Origin: an uncultured Oscillospiraceae bacterium
GTDB lineage: Bacteria > Bacillota > Clostridia > Oscillospirales > Oscillospiraceae
NCBI GenBank assembly: GCA_947628265.1
Contig: CANQZF010000016.1
Location: 1-15,728, forward strand
Direction of reading: 5' to 3'
DNA length: 15,728 nucleotides
Positions within the stretch are counted from its first letter, which is position 1; each line of letters begins with the position of its first letter. The notes under the pieces are model-generated. The model did no database searches, was not told the origin of the DNA, and saw only the letters and a list, made by a program, of their open reading frames with translations. This document shows positions 1 through 5,469 of the stretch, piece after piece. The position numbers and the translations under genes are program-made.

Positions 1-976
1 TCCATAAGTCCGGCGGGGCGAAGGTGGCGTCGATCTCCTCCCCCGGAAGGGTCCGCTCCAGGATCCCCCTGGCCGCGTCCCGGACGATGAGCCGGTCCTT
101 TGTCCACTCCCGGTAGACGTAGCTGCGCCCCTCCTCGTCCACGGCGATCCAGAGGACCGCCAGCATATCAAGGCCGTAGTCGATGGCCCTGTACCGCCGC
201 CAGTGGGCGGGGATCCGAAAATCCGCCACGGTGTGGGTGTCCCGCCGAAGCTCGTCAAAGTAGCACCCGCCCAGGGCGTCCCAGTCCCCGTAGCGGTAGG
301 CCCGGCGCACGTTCTCCGGCATCTGGGACAGCATCTCCAGGTACCTGGGCGAGCTCTCCAACAGGAATTTGTTGTCCTCCACCGTGGCGGGGATGAAGGT
401 GTAGTCCCTGGGGTCCTCGTCCGCCTCGGGGTTTTGGGGGTCGTGGCGGTAGTCCCTGTCGATGAAGAGCCGCTTCACCCACCGGTGCCCCACCCCGCCG
501 GGGTTGCAGGTGAGGTACATCCGTTTTTCAAAGGGACTGACGCCCCGCAGACACCCCTTTAAATAGTTGAAGCTGCGCTCCGTGAACTGGGTGGCCTCGT
601 CAATGAAGATCCAGTCGAACTCCTGCCCCTGGTACTCCCCCTCCGACCTGTCGCCTGCCCAGTGTCCGAATTTGATGGTGGAACCGTTAAAAAATGTCAT
701 TCGTCTAACCGACGCGGTAAACGTCCCTATCCTTTCGGGCACTGAGCAGACGATGGGCCGGATGTGGTTCTCCTCCAGCTCCGGGTACGTCCGGCGCATG
801 ATGAGGATCCGGATGCCCGGGTTCACCACCGCCCCGCCCACCGCCTTGGTCCTGACGGCCCAGGTCTTCCCCCCGCCCTTGGCCCCGCCGTAGGCCACAA
901 AGGCTGTGCGGGCCATGAAAAAGCGCTTTTGCTTCTCGCTGGCCGTCCCCAGGTCCCAGACGGTCTCCTCCCCCAT
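1..976 (-). CDS. terL: Phage terminase large subunit (C-terminus cut off by window edge)
   Basis: This is the ATPase/nuclease motor that packages phage DNA into proheads. The frame is open from the ATG at 976 to the window start (325 codons), so the C-terminal end lies outside. I see a Walker A motif GGAKGGGKT at residues ~30-38, a Walker B segment DWIFIDEAT at ~121-129, and a motif III-like LTCNPGG at ~155-161. The start of an RNase H-like nuclease domain follows, with Asp266 in AIDYG as its likely first metal ligand. This order is typical of the TerL family. The start is supported by AAAGGGGGG a few bases upstream. The gene lies 17 bases after the small terminase gene and is probably co-transcribed with it and the zinc-ribbon gene from the promoter at 1869-1897. 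The reading frame shows no disruption within the window. Confidence 0.93.
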   Translation of the reverse strand, partial: MGEETVWDLGTASEKQKRFFMARTAFVAYGGAKGGGKTWAVRTKAVGGAVVNPGIRILIMRRTYPELEENHIRPIVCSVPERIGTFTASVRRMTFFNGSTIKFGHWAGDRSEGEYQGQEFDWIFIDEATQFTERSFNYLKGCLRGVSPFEKRMYLTCNPGGVGHRWVKRLFIDRDYRHDPQNPEADEDPRDYTFIPATVEDNKFLLESSPRYLEMLSQMPENVRRAYRYGDWDALGGCYFDELRRDTHTVADFRIPAHWRRYRAIDYGLDMLAVLWIAVDEEGRSYVYREWTKDRLIVRDAARGILERTLPGEEIDATFAPPDLW

Positions 977-993
977 GCTTTTCCCCCCTTTCG

Positions 994-1404
994 CTACTTC
1001 ATGGCCTCGACCCCGCCGACGCCGTCAAAGATCACCCGGATCTGATCTCCCCCGGATTTTGGCTCCTTTTCCGTAAAGCCCCCGTTCTCCGGCTGCTTTA
1101 AATTGAGCACCGCAAAGCCCGTGCTCTTCGGGTCCCTGCGGCCCATGTCCAGCCAGTAGAAGGTCTTAAACTCCCTCCAGCGCCTGGCGGCCCTGAAGCG
1201 CAAAAGCTCGTCTCCCTCAAGCTCCCCGCCCCGGCGCAGGGCCTCCTCCCCGGCCGCTATGTACTCCTCCAGCCGCTCCTCGGATATGTCCGTGTAGCGG
1301 TGGAGCAAAAACCCCGCCGGCGGCTCGCCGCTCTCCCGGCAGTACGCCACGCACCTGTCCACGGCCTCCAAAAGCGCCGCCGCGCACGCTTCGCTCTCCC
1401 CCAT
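994..1404 (-). CDS. Probable phage terminase small subunit
   Basis: 136 aa, directly upstream of terL and in the same operon. The N-terminal half is helical and charged (GFLLHRYTDISEERLEEYIA region). The C-terminal half has the stretch FYWLDMGRRDPKSTGFAVLN followed by KQPENGGFTEKE and a beta-like IRVIFDGVG tail. From memory, this pattern resembles Firmicutes phage small terminases, where a GIFNLKQP-like segment precedes a short basic or beta tail. The small subunit normally recognises phage DNA and loads it onto the large subunit. The ATG at 1404 has a strong AAGGGGGTGA site just upstream, which overlaps the stop of the preceding zinc-ribbon gene (4-base gap), so translation is probably coupled. 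The assignment rests on position plus weak sequence similarity; another packaging or DNA-binding protein is possible. Confidence 0.72.
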   Translation of the reverse strand: MGESEACAAALLEAVDRCVAYCRESGEPPAGFLLHRYTDISEERLEEYIAAGEEALRRGGELEGDELLRFRAARRWREFKTFYWLDMGRRDPKSTGFAVLNLKQPENGGFTEKEPKSGGDQIRVIFDGVGGVEAMK

Positions 1405-1408
1405 GCTC

Positions 1409-1609
1409 TCACCCCCTTCTCACCTCAAAGCCCATGAGCTCCAAAACCTCCCCGTCGGAAAGCCCCGCCAACTCCTCCCTGGCGCACTGGGCGCACAAGA
1501 TCCGCTCCCCGTCCGCGCCGTACGTCTCCCCCCGGAAGAGCTCATTTTTGCACACCGAGCACCGTACCCCGGCATTCGCCGGCTCCTCCGGCTCCATCGC
1601 CCTCGCCAC
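1409..1609 (-). CDS. Small zinc-ribbon phage protein, GTG start
   Basis: 66-aa protein with two CxxC knuckles, CSVC and CAQC, 18 residues apart, which is the layout of a treble-clef or zinc-ribbon fold. They are followed by a short acidic/hydrophobic tail ending in LMGFEVRRG. I choose the GTG at 1609 because GGAGGAGG (1616-1623) sits 6 bases upstream. The ATG at 1597 has no comparable site, and longer versions of the frame run into the control region. It is the first gene of the presumed late operon, 4 bases before the small terminase gene. Small zinc-ribbon proteins beside terminases may help packaging or regulate transcription, but I do not recognise this family and assign no function. Confidence 0.68.
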   Translation of the reverse strand: MARAMEPEEPANAGVRCSVCKNELFRGETYGADGERILCAQCAREELAGLSDGEVLELMGFEVRRG

Positions 1610-1667
1610 AAGTCGCCTCCTCCATGAAAATTTTTCCGATTTCCCCGCCCCTTTCCCGGCAAAGCAG

Positions 1668-1696
1668 TTGACATTCCCGGCTTTTTTCGGTATAAT
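1668..1696 (+). promoter_or_regulatory. Consensus sigma-A promoter, rightward
   Basis: TTGACA (1668-1673), a 17-base spacer and TATAAT (1691-1696) match the consensus perfectly on the plus strand. The start would lie near 1703. The first plausible reading frame downstream is the repressor at 1955, so the transcript has either a ~250-base leader or includes a separate small RNA. It would overlap head-on with transcription from the minus-strand promoter at 1869-1897. Confidence 0.75.
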
Positions 1697-1756
1697 GCCC
1701 TTGTAAGGCCCCACTGTCGCAAGCTCCCGCTGCCGGGGCGCCCCGCATTGCATTCC

Positions 1757-1889
1757 GAAGCAATTCCGAAGTATGACGTTGCATTTGCCCACCGATTTCC
1801 CAGCGGTTCTTAAGTAAACTTAAGTAAAAATACTTAATTTTGCTTAAGTTTCCGTTGCGAATGGTTGCATTATACTTCGGTTTGCTTCG
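1757..1889. repeat. Inverted promoter/operator arms flanking the prophage control region
   Basis: The plus-strand stretch 1757-1775 (CGAAGCAATTCCGAAGTAT) recurs in inverted form at about 1873-1889, read on the minus strand as CGAAGCAAACCGAAGTAT. Both arms have TTGCA elements nearby (1748-1752, 1779-1783, 1865-1869). The right arm is the spacer and -10 region of a perfect promoter; the left arm carries a degenerate equivalent (TTGCAT, 18 bases, TATGAC). This looks like an inverted duplication of an operator-promoter block. Confidence 0.6.
1809..1848. promoter_or_regulatory. Dyad of four CTTAAG-type sites
   Basis: CTTAAG or CTTAAT hexamers begin at 1809, 1819, 1833 and 1843, giving spacings of 10, 14 and 10 bases. 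The segment 1809-1826 matches the reverse complement of 1831-1848 at 16 of 18 positions. Two helically phased pairs arranged as a mirror image suggest binding sites for a dimeric or tetrameric regulator, or a DNA structural element. The segment lies between the two promoter arms, in the leader of the terminase operon. Confidence 0.55.
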
Positions 1890-1897
1890 TTTGTCAA
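1869..1897 (-). promoter_or_regulatory. Consensus sigma-A promoter for the terminase operon
   Basis: On the minus strand TTGACA (1892-1897), a 17-base spacer and TATAAT (1869-1874) match consensus exactly. Transcription would start near 1862 and run leftward through a ~250-base leader into the zinc-ribbon, small terminase and large terminase genes. A TTGCA element at 1865-1869 overlaps the -10 edge and start site, and the 14-base palindrome at 1907-1920 lies just upstream of the -35. Both are well placed for repression. Confidence 0.78.
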
Positions 1898-1906
1898 GCA
1901 TTAAAA

Positions 1907-1920
1907 TGCAACTAGTTGCA
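1907..1920. promoter_or_regulatory. Palindromic operator, probable repressor site
   Basis: TGCAACTAGTTGCA is a perfect 14-base palindrome located 35-48 bases upstream of the repressor start and next to the -35 of the leftward promoter. The half-site TTGCA/TGCAA recurs at 1748, 1779, 1865 and 1971, as expected for a cooperative helix-turn-helix repressor. Assignment to the neighbouring repressor is an inference from position. Confidence 0.6.
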
Positions 1921-1954
1921 CTCTAATGCACACTTTTGTAAGGGTGAACAAAAT

Positions 1955-2323
1955 ATGTACGCTGTTTTTATGCAACTTTGCGAAAATCGCAACGTCACCC
2001 CCTATCAGGTCGCAAAGGAGACCGGCATCAGCAACTCCACCTTCGTCCGCTGGCGGCGTGGCTCCTATGAGCCCCGGATCTCCACGCTCCAAAAGCTGGC
2101 CGATTACTTCGGCGTGCCCGTGGAGCGCTTCAAGGAGGCCCCTCCGGCCCCCGCCCCCTCCGATGAGCCCACAGCCTCGGAGCTTATGGAGTATCTGGAG
2201 ATGCTCCGCAGCCGCTCCGAGTGCCGGATGCTCTTCTCTCTGGCCAAGGACGCCACCGAGGCGGACGTGCGCCGGGCCGTGGCGGTGATTGAGGCCCTGC
2301 GGCGCGAGGAGGGGCGGGAGTAA
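1955..2323 (+). CDS. Cro/C1-family helix-turn-helix prophage repressor
   Basis: 122-aa DNA-binding protein. The N-terminal ~60 residues form an HTH_3/XRE domain: a first helix FMQLCENRNVTPYQVAKE, a recognition helix in TGISNSTFVRWRRG, and the usual ISTLQKLADYFGVPVERF end. A Pro/Ala-rich linker is followed by a helical C-terminal part (ASELMEYLEMLRSRSECRMLFSLAKDA) likely to dimerise. ATG 1955 has AGGGTG 8 bases upstream; the frame is also open from a TTG at 1916, but that lies inside the operator palindrome. The next gene, an ImmA-like peptidase, starts at the base after its stop. This pairing resembles ImmR/ImmA of ICEBs1-type elements, where the peptidase cleaves the repressor. It probably controls the divergent terminase operon through the TTGCA sites. 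Confidence 0.88.
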   Translation: MYAVFMQLCENRNVTPYQVAKETGISNSTFVRWRRGSYEPRISTLQKLADYFGVPVERFKEAPPAPAPSDEPTASELMEYLEMLRSRSECRMLFSLAKDATEADVRRAVAVIEALRREEGRE

Positions 2324-2662
2324 GTGTGGACCCCGGACTACTACGTGCGGTTTTTGGACTTCCCCGCCGCGGTGGAGGGCGTCACCGTCCCCAACAGCGA
2401 CGGGAGCTTTGACATCTACTTAAGCCGCCATTTGAGCGAGGAAAAGCGCCGGGAGTGCCTGGAGCACGAGCTCCGGCACATCCGCCGGGACCACTTCTAC
2501 TCCGGCCGCCCCGTGGAGGACCTGGAGCGCGAGGCCCACGGCCTTCCCGCCCCCAGGCTCGTCAACGTCTTCGACCTCCCCGACCCCGCCCTCATCCCCC
2601 ACTTCCCCTCCCTGGATGCGTTGCTCCTTTATGTGCGAAAACTCACCGAACAAATAACTTAA
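2324..2662 (+). CDS. ImmA/IrrE-type metallopeptidase of the prophage switch
   Basis: 112 aa. Residues ~47-52 carry EHELRHIRRDHF, an HExxH zinc-peptidase signature, with a downstream LEREAHG that could supply the third ligand or conserved glutamate. The protein is short for the family. The GTG start immediately follows the repressor stop (TAA GTG), with a purine-rich GAGGAGGGGCGGGAG upstream inside the repressor gene, so the two are translationally coupled. In ICEBs1 and related phages an ImmA protease inactivates its partner repressor on induction; the same role here is inferred from fold signature and gene order. The gene ends 2 bases before the stem of the terminator shared with enolase, and is the last prophage gene seen on this side. 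Confidence 0.78.
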   Translation: MWTPDYYVRFLDFPAAVEGVTVPNSDGSFDIYLSRHLSEEKRRECLEHELRHIRRDHFYSGRPVEDLEREAHGLPAPRLVNVFDLPDPALIPHFPSLDALLLYVRKLTEQIT

Positions 2663-2694
2663 AACCCCTTCTCAACCGTGTGAGAAGGGGTTTT
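2661..2694. terminator. Bidirectional intrinsic terminator between prophage and enolase
   Basis: AAAACCCCTTCTCA (2661-2674), a 6-base loop and TGAGAAGGGGTTTT (2681-2694) form a perfect stem with A-runs on one side and T-runs on the other. It can terminate both the rightward repressor/peptidase transcript and the leftward enolase transcript. It may also mark the prophage boundary. Confidence 0.85.
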
Positions 2695-2699
2695 ATCCT

Positions 2700-3959
2700 T
2701 TATTTCATTCCGAAAACCGCGTTTTTGCCCAGGGCCTCCTCGATGCGCAGGAGGCGGTTATATTTTGCCGTCCGCTCCCCCCGGCAGGGGGCGCCGGTCT
2801 TGATAAAGGGGGCGTTCACCGCCACGGCGAGGTCGGCGATGGTGGCGTCCTCCGTCTCCCCGGAGCGGTGGGAGATGATGGGCGTGTACCCGGCCCCCTT
2901 GGCGGTCTCCACGGCGGCCAGGGTGTCGCTGAGGGTGCCGATCTGGTTCATCTTGATGAGCACCGCGTTGCCGGCCCCCAGCTCCACGCCCCGGCGTATC
3001 CGGGCGGGGTTTGTGACGAAGAGGTCGTCCCCCACCAGCATGATCTCCCGGCCCAGGCGCTCCGTGAGTTCCCGCCAGCCGTCCCAGTCCTCCTCCCCCA
3101 GGCCGTCCTCGATGGACAAAATGGGGTAGCGCTCCGTCCAGCTCCTCCAGCGGTCCATGAGCTGTGCCCGGGTGAGGCGTTCCTTTCGCTTGGGCAGGAA
3201 ATACCCGTCAGCGTCCTGCCACTGGCTGGCGGCGGCGTCCAGGGCGAACGCGATCTCCCGCCCCGGCTCAAAGCCCGCGCTCTTGACGGCCTCCATAAGG
3301 AGCTTCAGCGCCGCCTCGTCGGACTCCAAATTGGGCGCGCAGCCGCCCTCGTCCCCCACGCCGGAGGCCCCGGAGAGCTTCATAAGGACGTGGAACACCT
3401 CCGCGCACCAGCGCACCGCCTGAGAAAAACGCTCCGCCCCCAGGGGCACCAGCATGAACTCCTGGACGTCCAGGGAATTTCCCGCGTGGGCCCCGCCGTT
3501 CAGGACGTTCATCATGGGCATAGGCAGCCGCACCGCCCCCACGCCGCCCAGGTACGACCACAGCGGCAGCCCCCGGCTCTTAGCGGCGGCCTTCGCCACG
3601 GCCACGGAGGCGGCCAGCACCGCGTTGGCCCCCAGGCGGGAGAGGTTTTCCGTGCCGTCCAGCTTCCGGAGGAGCCTGTCCACCTCCGCCTGATCGAGGC
3701 CGTTCACCCCCCGCAGGGCCCGGCTTATCTCCCCGGAGACCTCCTCGGCGGCCCTCTTCGTCCCCAGGCCGCCGTACCGGTCCTCATCCCCGTCCCGTTT
3801 CTCAACGGCCTCAAAGGCCCCCGTGGACGCCCCGGACGGCGCCGCCGCCACCCCCAGAGCCCCGTCCTCCAAAACCGCCTCCGCCTCCACCGTGGGATTG
3901 CCGCGGGAATCAAGAATTTCCCGGCCTGTCAGGGAACATATACCGACATAGTCTCTCAT
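2700..3959 (-). CDS. eno: Enolase (phosphopyruvate hydratase), somewhat divergent
   Basis: 419 aa. It interconverts 2-phosphoglycerate and phosphoenolpyruvate in glycolysis. Key enolase elements are present: SRGNPTVE (~18-25), SGASTG (42-47), GGAHAGN with His158, VGDEGG with the acid/base Glu204, Mg ligands Asp241, Glu284 and Asp311, the catalytic LIKMNQIGT (Lys336), SHRSGETED and IKTG (Lys387). Differences from the common bacterial form are GDEGGCAPN (Phe to Cys), a loop before VGDEGG that looks several residues shorter, and PCRGER where SRSER-like sequence is usual. ATG 3959 is chosen because GGAGGT sits 4 bases upstream; a TTG at 3971 in the same frame lies inside that ribosome site. The gene stands alone, without other glycolytic genes, so it could be the housekeeping enolase or a second paralogue. 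Confidence 0.93.
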   Translation of the reverse strand: MRDYVGICSLTGREILDSRGNPTVEAEAVLEDGALGVAAAPSGASTGAFEAVEKRDGDEDRYGGLGTKRAAEEVSGEISRALRGVNGLDQAEVDRLLRKLDGTENLSRLGANAVLAASVAVAKAAAKSRGLPLWSYLGGVGAVRLPMPMMNVLNGGAHAGNSLDVQEFMLVPLGAERFSQAVRWCAEVFHVLMKLSGASGVGDEGGCAPNLESDEAALKLLMEAVKSAGFEPGREIAFALDAAASQWQDADGYFLPKRKERLTRAQLMDRWRSWTERYPILSIEDGLGEEDWDGWRELTERLGREIMLVGDDLFVTNPARIRRGVELGAGNAVLIKMNQIGTLSDTLAAVETAKGAGYTPIISHRSGETEDATIADLAVAVNAPFIKTGAPCRGERTAKYNRLLRIEEALGKNAVFGMK

Positions 3960-4110
3960 ATTGACCTCCAAAATGGTAGTAGTATGAGAGTAGTATTTCC
4001 GAAAATTCTCGATTTAATTAAAGGGGCCCTCCGGGGGTTTAAAAAGGATACCGCCCTTTTGGGCGGCGGGATCTACTTTCCCATCTTTTGTCCCGCCCCC
4101 CTCTCCCTCT
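3960..4110. other. Enolase upstream region, no gene seen
   Basis: AT-rich DNA just upstream of the enolase start includes an imperfect repeat of TACTAC on the minus strand, but I see no clear consensus promoter. Further out, CCGCCCTTTTGGGCGG (about 4051-4066) is a short GC hairpin without a convincing T-run on either side. Confidence 0.4.
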
Positions 4111-4140
4111 GTAGGGGCCGCCGCCCACGGCGGCCCGTGC

Positions 4141-4480
4141 AAGGGGAGAAAACGACCAAGGGGCCCCGCCCCTTGGAACCCCGTTGGGCACCCTGAAGCC
4201 TTTGGCGAGTGCGTTGTATCGGCGGTCCGGCTCCCGCAGTGGGGGTCGATACACACGGGTGGAACGATTTCCGCGCGGACATTGACGTATTGACAAGCGT
4301 CTACGTCCGCGTAAGCCCGAATTATAAATTCGGGCGACGCTGCCTGAGTGGTGGACGGTAGAGGCAGCATCTACCCTCCGCCGCGCTACATTGGCAGTTA
4401 TCGTGTGGTGGTCGGAAGACCAGCATTTATATCCGCTGCCGCTGGCGCTCCGCGCCTCGCGCCTCGCTGGTGCGGTGTGC
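4141..4480. repeat. Non-coding block with several inverted repeats
   Basis: This 340-base block lies between the first two palindromes of the array. It contains a GGGGC/GCCCC palindrome near 4157-4177 and a pair CGCGGAC...GTCCGCG (about 4273-4312). It also holds a perfect GCCCGAATT ata AATTCGGGC hairpin (4316-4336) and GCTGCCT...AGGCAGC arms (about 4340-4368). Minus-strand frames of up to 118 codons exist, but they lack credible starts, show no domain pattern and are open in several frames at once. I read it as a structured repeat or mobile-element remnant rather than a gene; its identity is unknown. Confidence 0.5.
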
Positions 4481-5210
4481 GGGAGGGTTTAGAACCCTCC
4501 CCTACGAAAAACATTGGAAATGTTGCGTTATAATGGGAAATCCTTCAAATTTCTCGTAGGGGCGGGTTCCAAACCCGCCCGTCCCCCGATTTTCCTCCGT
4601 CCCCATTCAACGCATAACGCCTCCCGTAGGGGCGGTGACTGCAGGGAATGCCCTTGGGTGCACATCTGGGCCGCCCATCTCCCGTCCATCGCATCGTCTT
4701 TCCAAATCGCCGTAAGGGCCGATGCCCACATCGGCCCATTCCTCGTTTACCGCATCACCCCTCGAACAACGCAAAATGTCCCGTACGGGCCGCACACCTG
4801 GGCGGCCCGTATCCCGTTTACCACATTACCCCATAACCCGCCGTAGGGGCCGCCTCTCTTTGGCGGCCCGTCCCTCGATTTTCCGCACCCGCCCCAATAA
4901 TGCACACGTCAAAATCAACGTATAAGCCTCCTGTAGGGGCCGATGACCTCATCGGCCCGTTTCCTGTCCACCGCCGCACCCTCAACCAACGCCGTAGGGG
5001 CCGCCGTCCCCGGCGGCCCGTCCCTCAATTTTCATCCGTGCCCCTAAACAGCGCACGATGTCCCGTAGGGTCGGCACCCAAGGGCATTCCCTTCGGTCAC
5101 CGCCCACGGCTGACCGCTCCCCGTCCCCCGGCCACCACATTGCCTACGAACACCGCCGTAGGGGCCGCCTCTCTTGGCGGCCCGTCCTTCCGGGTTGCTC
5201 CCGCCTCCCG

Positions 5211-5276
5211 AAAAAGGTATTCGCCGCATAAATTTGCGGCGAATGATCAAATATGCGGCGAAGCCGCAAACCTTTT
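5211..5276. repeat. Multi-hairpin element of about 66 bp
   Basis: Outer arms AAAAAGGT (5211-5218) and ACCTTTT (5270-5276) enclose two inner hairpins: ATTCGCCGCA/TGCGGCGAAT (5219-5228 and 5235-5244) and GCGGC gaa GCCGC (5254-5266). The inner hairpins share the GCGGCGAA motif. The nested symmetry suggests a MITE-like or structured DNA/RNA element unrelated to the surrounding palindrome family. Confidence 0.6.
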
Positions 5277-5370
5277 AACGGGACGTGTGCGGAACACCGG
5301 GGACGGGCCGCCCAGATGTGCGGCCCGTACGGAACATTTGCGCGTTGATTGGGAGTGGATAATAAATTAA

Positions 5371-5405
5371 GTGAAAAGTGAAAAGTGAATAGTGAATAGT
5401 GAAAA
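5371..5405. repeat. Heptamer tandem repeat
   Basis: Five head-to-tail heptamers: GTGAAAA, GTGAAAA, GTGAATA, GTGAATA, GTGAAAA. They lie just outside the last palindrome of the array and ~65 bases downstream of the rubrerythrin stop. No coding role is visible. Confidence 0.8.
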
Positions 5406-5469
5406 AGTGGGGCCGCCGTGGGCGGCGGCCCCTACGGCGGGGAGAAAGGCAAAAGGGCGGGTCCTTTCA

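Larger units (their letters stand above)
4111..5436. repeat. Array of 13 related palindromic repeats (CGTAGGGGC...GCCCGT family)
   Basis: Copies share an opening CGTAGGGGC/CGTAGGGCC and a closing GGCCCGT, with 7-10 base inverted arms and a short variable loop. Approximate positions are 4111-4138, 4481-4506, 4555-4582, 4625-4677, 4711-4738, 4782-4810, 4842-4871, 4932-4960, 4993-5021, 5064-5106, 5157-5185, 5303-5330 and 5409-5436. From 4555 to 5185 they follow each other every 60-92 bases, and the intervening DNA also shows weak similarity (CGATTTTCC, AACGC, ATGTCC patches), like a degenerate tandem array. The copies at 4481, 5303 and 5409 are inverted relative to most others. They resemble REP-type intergenic palindromes, which are usually non-autonomous and non-coding. 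No transposase is in the window. Confidence 0.8.

Noticed and set aside
1542..1901. 119-codon minus-strand frame across the prophage control region
   Set aside because: It starts on top of the leftward promoter's -35 region, upstream of its transcription start, and runs through the operators, so it could not be made from that message; it is out of frame with the zinc-ribbon protein.
2868..4196. Long plus-strand open frame (442 codons) opposite enolase
   Set aside because: It lies antisense to a fully recognisable enolase; GC-rich DNA gives long antisense frames. Its product has no domain pattern and it has no credible start signal.
4014..4370. Minus-strand frames of 62-118 codons upstream of enolase
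   Set aside because: Several frames are open at once through a hairpin-rich block, with no motif and no good start.
4514..5370. Small plus-strand proteins in the palindrome array
   Set aside because: Their sequences are made of the repeated palindromes read as codons; the pattern follows the repeat, not a protein.
4111..5436. CRISPR array
   Set aside because: Repeats are long palindromes with variable interiors, unequal spacing (60-92 bases or more), related spacers and mixed orientation; no cas genes are present.
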